In this document: in pieces, positions 50,866-59,462 of the stretch
Numbering within the stretch: position 1 is the first letter of the stretch
How the letters are laid out: each line of letters opens with the position of its first letter
From: Bacteroidales bacterium UBA3843
Lineage (GTDB): Bacteria; Bacteroidota; Bacteroidia; Bacteroidales; Paludibacteraceae
DNA length: 64,000 bases
Assembly: GCA_002392745.1 (NCBI GenBank)
Contig: DGHR01000003.1
Span: 341,008-405,007 of the forward strand
Direction: 5' to 3'
Program-made: the position numbers and the translations under genes
Notes under the pieces: model-generated
Database searches by the model: none
Told to the model about the DNA's origin: nothing
Seen by the model: only the letters and a program-made list of their open reading frames with translations

Positions 50866-51908
50866 AATCTAACATTAAAATGGAAATTAGGCAAGCCTGC
50901 AATTGCGTTTCTATTTTGATTTATAATTTTACCGTCTTTATTGATGGCAAAATTTTTAACGACTTGTTGGGCAAAATTCTCATTTACACGTTGAGTCTCA
51001 TGTTTTAAGAGCCATGTGCGGATACGCGATTTTGCAGTGTTCATGCCTCTACAATCTTGTTCACGGCAAAATAAATCAAAAGAATCTTTTACATCTCGCA
51101 ATTCCCTTCCACTAAGTACAAGATATATGTGGCAATACTCATTCTTTAACTGTTCTCGGCGTGGACTATCCATGAACCAATCTTGACGGGTTATTCCTTC
51201 TGGGTGAAGCCACGTCAATATATAATAAGCTTCTGCCTGAAAATCAGAAGAGAAAACCTCGCCATTAGAAGCCCAAACCAAACGAGACAACCCATCATCC
51301 CATCGGAGCATAGTATTATCAAAATTCATATCCATATTGCGTTCAATCCATCCATTATCATAGAAGTCAGAGAGCAAAACAGGAGTTGGTATCTTGGACT
51401 TACGATTAATAACCCATTCTTTACTGTATATTTCTCCTATTGATCCAGAATAAGATTGCAGTTTAAACTTGTCAGCAGATGCGGTAATATATTGTATTGC
51501 TGCATATATTGTGGATAAAGTACAATCTTCAATGTTCACGACTAGCAAGCGTTGTTTCAGTGGATTGATAAATCCATGGTTTTGAAAAATAGCACAAGCA
51601 AGGATACCATCATTTTTAGAAGTTGTTTTACGACGGCTTAAAGCCATTTCTTCCCTATGTTTAATGGCTTCTTCCAACGTAAGAGATTGAAAGATAGGTT
51701 GAGGATATTCAACATATTTCAGTTGATATACACATGCAAAACCGGGATAGGCTTTTAGCGCATTGTTGATTTTACCAAGATTTTGATGTACTAAAAAATT
51801 GGTTACAAAGTCCCATGAACTCTCAAAGAACACAACCTCATCGTATGGGATTGGTGGAGTTGGGCGTTCTATAATCCAACAAGTACACTTATCAAAATAC
51901 CCTTCCAT
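50862..51908 (-). CDS. Unrecognised protein of the radical-SAM cluster
   Basis: 348 aa, soluble, with no Cys triad, so not itself a radical-SAM enzyme. An opening KCTCWIIERPTPPIPYDE is followed by mixed alpha/beta sequence and a charged C-terminal region (DCRGMNTAKSRIRTWLLKHE). It lies between two maturases (8 nt from one, 4-nt overlap with the other), so it is surely part of the system: a scaffold, a leader-binding partner or a pseudo-enzyme are options. I do not recognise the family. Confidence 0.7.
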   Translation of the reverse strand: MEGYFDKCTCWIIERPTPPIPYDEVVFFESSWDFVTNFLVHQNLGKINNALKAYPGFACVYQLKYVEYPQPIFQSLTLEEAIKHREEMALSRRKTTSKNDGILACAIFQNHGFINPLKQRLLVVNIEDCTLSTIYAAIQYITASADKFKLQSYSGSIGEIYSKEWVINRKSKIPTPVLLSDFYDNGWIERNMDMNFDNTMLRWDDGLSRLVWASNGEVFSSDFQAEAYYILTWLHPEGITRQDWFMDSPRREQLKNEYCHIYLVLSGRELRDVKDSFDLFCREQDCRGMNTAKSRIRTWLLKHETQRVNENFAQQVVKNFAINKDGKIINQNRNAIAGLPNFHFNVRL

Positions 51909-51916
51909 AAATTATT

Positions 51917-53212
51917 TTATTGATTGATTTCTTTCCACTCTAAATATGATATCAGCCATTCTTTTAGTAATTCTTTATATGAGATGCATAGACTTGATGT
52001 TTGTGTACTTTCAAATCTATGTGTCGGGCAACCTCCAAAACAAAGAGGAAGAAAAGCACATTTAGCACAAACCTTATCTAACAAAGGGTCTTTCCCATTT
52101 ATCGCCTTATCTAACACTTCAGGTTTCGTAATTCTTATTGTTCCATTCTCTTGAATTTTCCCATAGATAAACTTTTCTGCTCCTAATTTTTCCCAACATT
52201 TATAAACATAACCTTCCGCATCAATAACAATTGAATAAGGATTCCTAATGGCGCATTCAGTTTTGTCAACATTATATAGCCAGGGGGATGGTATTTTATA
52301 TTTTTGCCATAAATCAAGTGCATGGAGACCACACTCCCTATTGTCAAAAAGATTACATAAATGCATTCCCCCACTATTTATGACATAGCCGGGTGCGATA
52401 GAGACTCTTTTATTAAAATAACGATTTGATAGAACTTGATATAAATCCATATATTCATTAGCATTATTTTTAGTTAAGTTTACTCTAATGACAACATCTA
52501 AATCAGGAATCTCATTTGTTAATAAATCAATATTTTCTAAAACCTTTGCATAAACATTACTACATTCTTTACTTTTTTTTATTCGATTATGTGTTTCTTC
52601 TAATCCATCAAGAGTAATTTGAACTTCAGTAAGCTCAATAGATTTAAGGATAGCAATAGTATTATGGTTTATATGAAAAGCAGTTGTAATCATGTCAGAA
52701 GAATACTCCCCAAGGTAAAAAGGCCTAAATTTACTGTAAATTTTTTTTACTTGATTTATTGCCATTAATGGCTCTCCACCGAACCATGTAATATGCAATT
52801 TTTGCATGCCCTGTTGATTCAATAAATAACGAACTATGGAGTCTATAATTTCATCACTGATATATTTGTTTTTTTTCCCTTTTTCAAAACAATAATAACA
52901 GGAAAAGCAACAATCTAACGTTGGTGCGATAGTGATGTGTCTAAAATTATCAACATGTCGATTATATCTTATTAAATTACTGCATAGAGTTCTTTCTTCC
53001 TCAATAGAACCACAAATTATTCTATTTTTTTTTAATAATTCTAAAAATTCACCATTTAAATCATTCGTATCAAAATCAACACCTTGATTACTGGATTTAG
53101 ATATTCTATCGTATAATTCAAAATCTATCTCCAATAATGCCTTGGATAGTGAGTTGTATAGGTAATATTGTCCTATATGCTCAAATGCGAAAGTATAGCA
53201 AGAAACAACCAT
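51917..53212 (-). CDS. Radical SAM/SPASM peptide maturase (first enzyme)
   Basis: 431 aa. IAPTLDCCFSCYYCFEKGKK holds CxxxCxxC (about residues 101-108), HITWFGGEPLMA the GGEP motif, and CWEKLG … CAKCAFLPLCFGGCPTHRF the SPASM cluster ligands. The first 95 residues are a non-catalytic N-terminal domain that may bind the leader (RRE-like, unverified). It lies 63 nt downstream of the four-repeat precursor, whose Cys-containing units are the obvious substrate. Confidence 0.92.
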   Translation of the reverse strand: MVVSCYTFAFEHIGQYYLYNSLSKALLEIDFELYDRISKSSNQGVDFDTNDLNGEFLELLKKNRIICGSIEEERTLCSNLIRYNRHVDNFRHITIAPTLDCCFSCYYCFEKGKKNKYISDEIIDSIVRYLLNQQGMQKLHITWFGGEPLMAINQVKKIYSKFRPFYLGEYSSDMITTAFHINHNTIAILKSIELTEVQITLDGLEETHNRIKKSKECSNVYAKVLENIDLLTNEIPDLDVVIRVNLTKNNANEYMDLYQVLSNRYFNKRVSIAPGYVINSGGMHLCNLFDNRECGLHALDLWQKYKIPSPWLYNVDKTECAIRNPYSIVIDAEGYVYKCWEKLGAEKFIYGKIQENGTIRITKPEVLDKAINGKDPLLDKVCAKCAFLPLCFGGCPTHRFESTQTSSLCISYKELLKEWLISYLEWKEINQ

Positions 53213-53275
53213 AACTATGTAGTATAAAGGGAGATACTGATTTAGAAAATCAATATTCTCCCCTTTGTTAAATAA

Positions 53276-53518
53276 CTATACTACTTTTGCTTCTTTACGT
53301 AGAACCTCATTGTGGGTTTCCATATCCCGCGCTACTGGGTCTTTGTAACCGGAGTTACGGCACATCATTGGGTCCTTGTAACCGGAGTTACGGCACATCA
53401 TTGGATCTTTGTAACCGGAGTTACGGCACATCATTGGATCTTTGTAACCGGAGTTACGGCACATACTCGGTTGAGCGAGTGAGAGGTTGAGCCCTCCTTC
53501 AATAACATTGATTTTCAT
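53276..53518 (-). CDS. Four-core RiPP precursor peptide
   Basis: 80 aa. An 18-residue leader (INVIEGGLNLSLAQPS) is followed by four tandem copies of the unit MCRNSGYKDPM (the last ends …DPV) and a 19-residue basic tail, ARDMETHNEVLRKEAKVV. Each unit has one Cys, one Tyr, one Lys and one Asp, potential linkage residues. The units are identical in protein but differ by synonymous codons (AAG/AAA, GAC/GAT), which suggests the peptide is kept by selection. It lies directly upstream of a SPASM maturase with a shared promoter at 53698-53730. No exporter or protease is in the window. Confidence 0.8.
   Translation of the reverse strand: MKINVIEGGLNLSLAQPSMCRNSGYKDPMMCRNSGYKDPMMCRNSGYKDPMMCRNSGYKDPVARDMETHNEVLRKEAKVV
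53336..53464 (-). repeat. 33-bp tandem repeats encoding the core units
   Basis: Three full 33-bp units and one 30-bp unit. Only the Lys and Asp codons vary, and only synonymously. Confidence 0.95.
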
Positions 53519-53553
53519 AATTTTTAAAAAATAGTTTGTTTTTTATGTGTGTT

Positions 53554-53658
53554 TTATTGGGATTTTTGTCCCCAAAATGGACTTACTTGATTAAACAATC
53601 CTATGCGGAACAATACGATGTTTCTCCACCACTTATATTGTTTTCTAAATTCTTTCAT
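53554..53658 (-). CDS. 34-aa basic, Trp-rich peptide ORF
   Basis: 34 codons from the ATG at 53658: KEFRKQYKWWRNIVLFRIGL (part), ending in a Gln/Lys-rich tail. It is the first frame after the promoter at 53698-53730 and lies 35 nt before the RiPP precursor. It may be a further peptide, or a leader controlling the operon. It is basic and aromatic, unlike chance AT-rich sequence, but very short. Confidence 0.45.
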   Translation of the reverse strand: MKEFRKQYKWWRNIVLFRIGLFNQVSPFWGQKSQ

Positions 53659-53697
53659 ACCACACCAGCTTCTTTATATTAAAAACCTATTTTTAGT

Positions 53698-53730
53698 GCA
53701 AAATTACAACTTAACTAGAACATATGCAAA
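53698..53730 (-). promoter_or_regulatory. Promoter of the radical-SAM peptide cluster
   Basis: Minus strand TTTGCATATGT (-33), TTG, TAATTTTGC (-7). It is upstream of the 34-aa ORF and the four-core precursor. Confidence 0.8.
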
Positions 53731-53914
53731 CATTTTAAATAGAATTGTTTGTATTTTCAACATTGAAAGTATGTGGTATTTAGTTCGCAAAACAATATAG
53801 TTGACTTATACTATACATCAAATGTTTCCTTATTTTATTTCCCGTTGGGGAGATACCGGGTAACGGTCACGCTTTGTGAATCAAGTATATACATCGTATC
53901 AAATTATTAAACAA
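53731..53914. other. Intergenic stretch between truncated hsdM and the RiPP promoter
   Basis: About 180 bp without a gene; AT-rich, no hairpin or promoter that I can support. Confidence 0.5.
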
Positions 53915-55009
53915 TTATCTCGTAATTACCCAAGCACGTGGTTGTAGGCATGGTCGAAAACGCGCTGATTGATGAAATTCATAAAGGTAGGATTGTCGAA
54001 GTAGTTTCGGCAAAACTCCGTGTTCCTCTTTCCATGGCGTGCCAAATGGTGGGTTGGAGATGAGGAAATCGAAGTGTTCGCCTCCGTGTCCGTCACGTGA
54101 GATAGTGCTATCGAAAGAGATATATTCACGCATGGTCTGCCCATAGGCATATTGAAAACTGCTGATGTCTCCGGAAATCATGAGGTCTGCCTTGCAGGTG
54201 GCATAGGTTTCGGGAGTAAGTTCCTGACTATAGATATTGATTTGCACCTGCTTGCCACGTTCCTTAGCAATTTCGAGCATACGCTCTTGGGAGATAGTAA
54301 GAATGCCACCAGTACCGCAAGCACCATCATAGATTTTGTACGTGGTGTCTGTTAGTTGTTCGGCAACAGGTATCAAGGCGAGGTCGGCGAGCAAGCGCAC
54401 ATAGTCGCGCGGTGTGAAGTGTTCACCGGCTTCAGTAACATTGTTTTCCTCATTGAACTTGCGAAGCAGTTCCTCAAACATAGTTCCCATGGTGTGGTTG
54501 TCAAGAGCCGGCAGGAGCTCTTTGCCGTCATCATCAAGCACAGGTTTATTGGAGAGGTTGATGTTACTATCGGTGAACTTCTCTATGATAGATCCGAGCC
54601 TTTCCGCTTCCGTAAGGTTATCGACCATCTGACGGAGATGGAACTTATCAATTATATCCTGCACATCTTTGGAAAAACCGTTCAGATAGTCGGTGAAGTT
54701 CATCTTGAGGCGCAATGGGTCAGTTTCACTACGGAGCGTCTTCATCGTGAACTTTGATGTGTTGTAAAACGGATATTTGGTAACGCCAAAGAGGATTGCA
54801 TCTTGGTTTGTAATGCCGTTCTTGTCAAGCTGCTCTTTCATCTTCAGCACTGCGTCTTTGGTAGGTTCAAGCAACACATCAATACGGCGCAATACCATCA
54901 TCGGCATGATGATTTTCTTGTACTCGCCTTTCTCAAAGGCATAGACAAGCACATCGGTTGCGATGTTCCAAATAAATGAGAATAATTTGTTGTAATTGGC
55001 TGTTGTCAT
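53915..55009 (-). CDS. hsdM: Type I restriction–modification methyltransferase subunit HsdM, C-terminally truncated
   Basis: 364 aa. LFSFIWNIATDVLVYAFEKG opens the N-terminal domain, motif I is YDGACGTGGILTI (SAM binding) and motif IV is ISNPPFGTPWK. After that the frame diverges from the family (LLRQSYLYEFHQSARF…) and stops about 25 residues later, so the 100-180 residues of a normal HsdM C-terminus are missing. In another frame the same DNA reads FDNPTFMNFINQRVFDHAYN, which hints at a junction with a different gene tail. The N6-adenine methylation core is present but activity is doubtful. No HsdS or HsdR in the window. Confidence 0.8.
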   Translation of the reverse strand: MTTANYNKLFSFIWNIATDVLVYAFEKGEYKKIIMPMMVLRRIDVLLEPTKDAVLKMKEQLDKNGITNQDAILFGVTKYPFYNTSKFTMKTLRSETDPLRLKMNFTDYLNGFSKDVQDIIDKFHLRQMVDNLTEAERLGSIIEKFTDSNINLSNKPVLDDDGKELLPALDNHTMGTMFEELLRKFNEENNVTEAGEHFTPRDYVRLLADLALIPVAEQLTDTTYKIYDGACGTGGILTISQERMLEIAKERGKQVQINIYSQELTPETYATCKADLMISGDISSFQYAYGQTMREYISFDSTISRDGHGGEHFDFLISNPPFGTPWKEEHGVLPKLLRQSYLYEFHQSARFRPCLQPRAWVITR

Positions 55010-55011
55010 AT

Positions 55012-56451
55012 TTAATCTGCAATTCTAAAGTCCCCCATCTCCGCCTTAAACTCTTTGTCTATCAAATGACATTGCTGACGAATGATTTGCCGCATAGCCA
55101 CAGCAGGTTCAAGGCAATAATGGGCATAAAGTTGCTTAAAGTTCTGTTGATCCTCATCTTCGATTTCTTCCATAGAATGAATATGGGGGAACAGCAATTT
55201 ATGATATGCAGCTGCGATGCGTTTCACGGCTTTCTTATCACGCAAGTCGCAGTCTTCATCAGTCTCGACCAGTTGGTCAAACATATCATCATACTCTGCT
55301 GCCGGGCGCAATAAGTGAAGAACGGTAGAGAAATACTCCGTGTTGAGCGTCCAGCCTTCCATTATATGGCTTTGGTTAAGGCGTGGCAGTTTCCACCCCT
55401 CAATGAAACCATGAAAACGATCCATAGTAGCTGATTCATGGAACATCTCCGGAAGATTACGGAAGTAATCAGTGTGTTGGGGCTTCAAGTCCTTGTTGAG
55501 AGGTATATTGCCAAGTAATACAAGTCCGCATTCTGATTGGAAAGGAATACTATCAACTTTCGTTTCACCTGCTTCAAGATATACCTTGAGTATAGCTTGC
55601 ATTTCATCCGGCTCTGCAAAAGTCATAGTAGAAATCTCATCCATACCCACCACATCGTGGTTCTTAATCACGCCAAACTGCTTTGTAGCCTTATTATAAA
55701 ATAGGCGCGCGCGAGAAGTCTTTCCACCTCCAAGCAGCCAGGCATACTTGCTAAGGTTGGTATAGACATACGATTTACCAGTTCCCTTAGGTCCCAATTC
55801 TATCATGTTTAGACGCGGTTCAACAAGTGGCAACATGCGGCTTATCATCAGCAGTTTCTCCTCTTGAGAGAGCATTTCTGCGTTGTACTCCATAATGGTT
55901 ACGAGAACATCAATCCACTCGTCCAAGGAGAACTGTTGTCGTGCCTGCATAAAGTAATCCACATCTATCTTATACGGTTCGAAAGCTATATAGGATGTGA
56001 TTTGAATAAAACCGTTCCGTTTCCCCTCCGGCTCAACGTATTCAAGCGTTATGTTTCCCCAATACTCACCATCTGCCAGCTCTGCGCCTTTATCCTGTAG
56101 CAAAGTTTCGGTAACGTAGGCGTCTGACGAGATTCCGAGATCCGGGATTGTAACTTTGACCCGTTTCTTGGCAATATCGGTAGTCGTAGTGAAACGAGTG
56201 GTGATATTAACTGCTTCACCGGAGATTAGACGCTGTTTGATATAGTTGCTGTCGATAGGCATTTTCTCCTCAAGATAGTTCTTCAGTGCGGCAGCATCTA
56301 TATTACCCTCGCTGTCCGTGTACCGGCGAAGAACAAAATCCTTCACAAAGGACGGTAGATTTCGTCCTTTGAAGAATGCATTATTACTTGCCTGTTTGAT
56401 GACAGACAAATCAGGAAAAACTTCCTTAATCTTTTGGTTGATGTAAGCCAT
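55012..56451 (-). CDS. BrxL-like AAA+ ATPase (BREX family, short form)
   Basis: 479 aa. Walker A ELGPKGTGKSYVYTNLSKY, the GGGKTSRARLFYNKATKQFG hairpin region, the Walker B-like VVGMDEISTMTF and LLGNIPLN (sensor 1) match the BrxL/TIGR02688 family. That family is about 450-480 aa in its short form, without the C-terminal Lon-type peptidase of long BrxL. In BREX systems BrxL takes part in phage exclusion as a DNA-bound AAA+ ring. Here it lies upstream of a truncated hsdM, with no pglZ or brxC nearby, so it is a solitary or new-context member. Confidence 0.85.
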   Translation of the reverse strand: MAYINQKIKEVFPDLSVIKQASNNAFFKGRNLPSFVKDFVLRRYTDSEGNIDAAALKNYLEEKMPIDSNYIKQRLISGEAVNITTRFTTTTDIAKKRVKVTIPDLGISSDAYVTETLLQDKGAELADGEYWGNITLEYVEPEGKRNGFIQITSYIAFEPYKIDVDYFMQARQQFSLDEWIDVLVTIMEYNAEMLSQEEKLLMISRMLPLVEPRLNMIELGPKGTGKSYVYTNLSKYAWLLGGGKTSRARLFYNKATKQFGVIKNHDVVGMDEISTMTFAEPDEMQAILKVYLEAGETKVDSIPFQSECGLVLLGNIPLNKDLKPQHTDYFRNLPEMFHESATMDRFHGFIEGWKLPRLNQSHIMEGWTLNTEYFSTVLHLLRPAAEYDDMFDQLVETDEDCDLRDKKAVKRIAAAYHKLLFPHIHSMEEIEDEDQQNFKQLYAHYCLEPAVAMRQIIRQQCHLIDKEFKAEMGDFRIAD

Positions 56452-56499
56452 ATATTTAAATTATTATATACCTTTATTTTCTATAATTAAGATAAGAAG

Positions 56500-57609
56500 T
56501 TATGGTTTATCGACCGATGTAAAGTCTCCATAATATATCATATTCTCATCGGGGTCATAGACATACAGTGTTTCATGTTGTTTTCCTCTGTTCCATCCAT
56601 AATAGAATTCGTAACGGTAGCCATTGTTGCAAAAAGTATATTTGTTTCCCAATGGCGTACTCGCATCATCAGTCCACCACTCATCGCATAAGATTAAAGT
56701 ATCGTATAACCAGTACTGCTTAGTGCCTGATAAAACAAGGTCTGGTTCTCCTTTTTTTATACCGCCATTCCAACATTTATATATCCATGCATCTTCAGAT
56801 TGTTGCTCGATGCGTATGAAGTATTTGGGGTTTTCAAATTCTGCAGTTTCATCAAATTTTAGTATTTCAAATTTTTCTCCGTTCCAATTATATTGACGAT
56901 ATTTTAATTTTTTCCCTGCTAATGGCATACCTTTGATAACAAATAACTCCTTACGATACCTATTATAAATAAACGCCGAATCCGCTTTCTCATAGTCCAT
57001 TTCTAAATGACCACCCAAATCATCCCATGAAAATTCAAGATTATCAGAAACGTTATTATGATTTACAAAAGCTCCTTTCACTTTGTTCAATTTGTCATTT
57101 TCAATCTTATATACTGATAGACTAAAAAAGTCATGTTCACCTTGGCATACACTACCTTGGTAATCTTCAAGTAAATAATACTTATTCGAGTCTATATGTT
57201 GAATGTTAGTAATATATCCTATGAAACTTTCTACTTCATAGCAGTACACATTTTCACCTGACCTATATTGAAGTAGCGTCTTGCACTCGAAACCTAAAGA
57301 GGGATTGCCTCCAAATCCATACCGTTCTAAATTATAGGCTCGCACATTGCCATCCTCTGAAGTAGCAATACGTATATTCGAATATTCTTTTAATATAATT
57401 TCATAATCTAATGATTGAGGATTTTCCTCAATGAAGTCAAAGATTGACCGCATGACCTCATCAGAATATGTTCCGTCTTCGGACTGAACTAGCATTTCAT
57501 TCAATTCTTGAATAAAAGAACGCTCGTGCAGTTTGGTATTTTGCCCGCATGTAACAAGTGACAATATTACAATCTGTAAGGCAATTATTATTTGGACTTG
57601 TTTCTTCAT
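56500..57609 (-). CDS. Secreted or lipid-anchored protein of unknown function
   Basis: 369 aa. The signal sequence VQIIIALQIVILSLVTCGQN has a Cys in a lipobox-like LVTC. The mature part is beta-rich, with Trp/Tyr-rich motifs near the end (YWLYDTLILCDEWWTDDAST, YRYEFYYGWNRGKQH). Family not recognised. It lies 24 nt from the 208-aa protein and 48 nt from the BrxL-like gene, thus within the same run. Confidence 0.65.
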   Translation of the reverse strand: MKKQVQIIIALQIVILSLVTCGQNTKLHERSFIQELNEMLVQSEDGTYSDEVMRSIFDFIEENPQSLDYEIILKEYSNIRIATSEDGNVRAYNLERYGFGGNPSLGFECKTLLQYRSGENVYCYEVESFIGYITNIQHIDSNKYYLLEDYQGSVCQGEHDFFSLSVYKIENDKLNKVKGAFVNHNNVSDNLEFSWDDLGGHLEMDYEKADSAFIYNRYRKELFVIKGMPLAGKKLKYRQYNWNGEKFEILKFDETAEFENPKYFIRIEQQSEDAWIYKCWNGGIKKGEPDLVLSGTKQYWLYDTLILCDEWWTDDASTPLGNKYTFCNNGYRYEFYYGWNRGKQHETLYVYDPDENMIYYGDFTSVDKP

Positions 57610-57633
57610 TGCATAAATTAAACTTTCAAACTA

Positions 57634-58260
57634 TCAAAAAACATTATTCTCTTCAAAACCTTGATATTTCACCATCTCTGCCATTGGTTCAACGTTATGC
57701 GGTGATGATGGGATATTATCCTTAACAAAGACGCGCTGTCGAGTCGGATTTTTTCGCTCGTTATCAGGATGTGCTATTGTCAAAGTTTCTTCATTTGCGC
57801 TGCTCCCTTGGGGCTTTGCAACTTTGGCAACAAACTCAGAGCGCAGTATAAAATCTTTTGCGCAAGAACCCTTTAGTTTCCCTTCAAGTTCAGTCTCAAT
57901 AGTATAATTATCAAATCGTTTGATATTATAGCTTTTCCCGTTGTGGAATATCAATAAAGACTCGGACCAACTAAAAAGCGAAGAGCGGCGGTACTTGCGT
58001 TTCAAATTATATGGTGCGTTCTGCTGTTCCAAGTGTTGAGCTGTATCTATATGGAAGCGTTGCAGTTCTTGCTCATACCAGTAATCCCTCACATTGTGAA
58101 TAATCTGCGTTTCTCCCAAATTAAGGGTATCAGAGATAGCACTTTTTCTATACACAGGCAACAAACGCAGTAGCAGCCAATGATAAAAGCGCACTCTATA
58201 TCCCCAATTCGTTTTACGATTAGGAATATCGGCAGGACGAAGAATCTTTAGTAGCATCAT
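57634..58260 (-). CDS. Hypothetical protein next to the PP2C gene
   Basis: 208 aa. A hydrophobic/basic N-terminal part, YRVRFYHWLLLRLLPVYRKS, precedes a soluble polar part with SESLLIFHNGKSYNIKRFDN, and the C-terminus is Pro/Asn-rich and probably disordered. No family recognised. A peripheral membrane protein is possible. It lies between the phosphatase and the putative lipoprotein. Confidence 0.6.
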   Translation of the reverse strand: MMLLKILRPADIPNRKTNWGYRVRFYHWLLLRLLPVYRKSAISDTLNLGETQIIHNVRDYWYEQELQRFHIDTAQHLEQQNAPYNLKRKYRRSSLFSWSESLLIFHNGKSYNIKRFDNYTIETELEGKLKGSCAKDFILRSEFVAKVAKPQGSSANEETLTIAHPDNERKNPTRQRVFVKDNIPSSPHNVEPMAEMVKYQGFEENNVF

Positions 58261-58313
58261 GTTAATAAATAGCTTTCTTATAACTACATTTTCTCTTTAA
58301 GTTTTTTAGTTCT

Positions 58314-59462
58314 TCATTTTTCTCCTTCTGATGATGATTTAATCTCTGACTCCTTCTGCTGCATAAGGCTGTCCTTCAAACCCTCGACAACTGTGGTATC
58401 TGTTACAACAGCTGTAGTATCATTTTGAAATTCAGAATATAGCAGATGATTATCAAAATCAGAGCGCAAGCGTTTCACTTGCTGATTGGTTTGGTAACTG
58501 AACCATAATGACAAACAACTGAGAAGCGCAATAATCACTATTGCTATAACCACCCATAAATTAGTTTTTTTCATATCATTGATTGAAATAGCTTGTTGTT
58601 CTTCGTTCACATTTTCATCTACGACCGATTCGGCAGTACTTATCTCTGCCTTACTCGGATTATTAGCTTCCCCTACGGTTTGCGTAACGTATTCTTCTTC
58701 GTTTGACTTATATTCAACAAGAACGACTGTAACATTATCCTTGCCTCCGGCATCGTTGGCAGCATCTATTAAGGCTTGTGCTTTCTCCTCCAATGTTTTG
58801 TTTTGGCACAAGATAGATACGATTTGTTTGGAAGTAATAAGATCCGTCAAACCATCAGAACAAAACAAAAGAATAGAATTTGGGAGCAACGAGAACTCTG
58901 CTGCTTCAAGGAAGTCGCGATCCTCAACTTCATGTTTTGCAGAGCCAACATCCCTGCTAATAACATTACGCTGCGGATGGTGCATGGCTTGCTCCTCGGT
59001 TAGGTCTCCCACTTCTTCACGATAGCCGATTAAAGAATGGTCATGTGAGAGTTTTATTAACTCTCCATGATGATATTGGTATAGGCGCGTATCGCCTACA
59101 TGAACCATATCAATGACTTTCCTTTGCGCATCAATAACTGCGGCTGTTAAAACGCAACTCATGGATGAGCGAGCGGTATCAACTAATCGCCTGTCATAAA
59201 TGGCATTATTGGCGTAAACTACTGCTTGTTTTAAAAGTTCCAGCCGTTCACCATTACGGAAATCACGCATATAGCGAGGAATTTCAGTTTGTGCTATTTC
59301 CGCTGCAACTTCTCCCCCCTCATATCCACCTACCCCATCTATAGCCACAGCAAGAACAATTTTCTCATCAAGCTGTTCCGCTACAAATGCGTCTTCGTTA
59401 TTCGTCCTCTGCTTGCCCATATCTGACAAGCCGAAGAAAGTAAGTTGTTCTTTTGTTTTCAT
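58314..59462 (-). CDS. PP2C-family Ser/Thr phosphatase with a C-terminal membrane helix
   Basis: 382 aa. RTNNEDAF, VAIDGVGGYEGGEVAA (Asp-Gly metal site), MVHVGDTRLYQY, LLFCSDGLTDLI and AGGKDNVTVVLV are the PPM motifs with the metal-binding Asp residues. A single membrane segment, LWVVIAIVIIALLSCLSLWF (about residues 298-317), precedes a coiled tail. It dephosphorylates Ser/Thr and should counter the kinase at 61418-63070. It overlaps the FHA gene upstream by 4 nt. Confidence 0.93.
   Translation of the reverse strand: MKTKEQLTFFGLSDMGKQRTNNEDAFVAEQLDEKIVLAVAIDGVGGYEGGEVAAEIAQTEIPRYMRDFRNGERLELLKQAVVYANNAIYDRRLVDTARSSMSCVLTAAVIDAQRKVIDMVHVGDTRLYQYHHGELIKLSHDHSLIGYREEVGDLTEEQAMHHPQRNVISRDVGSAKHEVEDRDFLEAAEFSLLPNSILLFCSDGLTDLITSKQIVSILCQNKTLEEKAQALIDAANDAGGKDNVTVVLVEYKSNEEEYVTQTVGEANNPSKAEISTAESVVDENVNEEQQAISINDMKKTNLWVVIAIVIIALLSCLSLWFSYQTNQQVKRLRSDFDNHLLYSEFQNDTTAVVTDTTVVEGLKDSLMQQKESEIKSSSEGEK

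Noticed and set aside
53336..53464. CRISPR-like array of 33-bp repeats
   Set aside because: The repeats are contiguous with no spacers and form an in-frame peptide repeat.
55012..56451. Full BREX system
   Set aside because: Only a BrxL-like gene is visible; PglZ, BrxC and PglX are not in the window.
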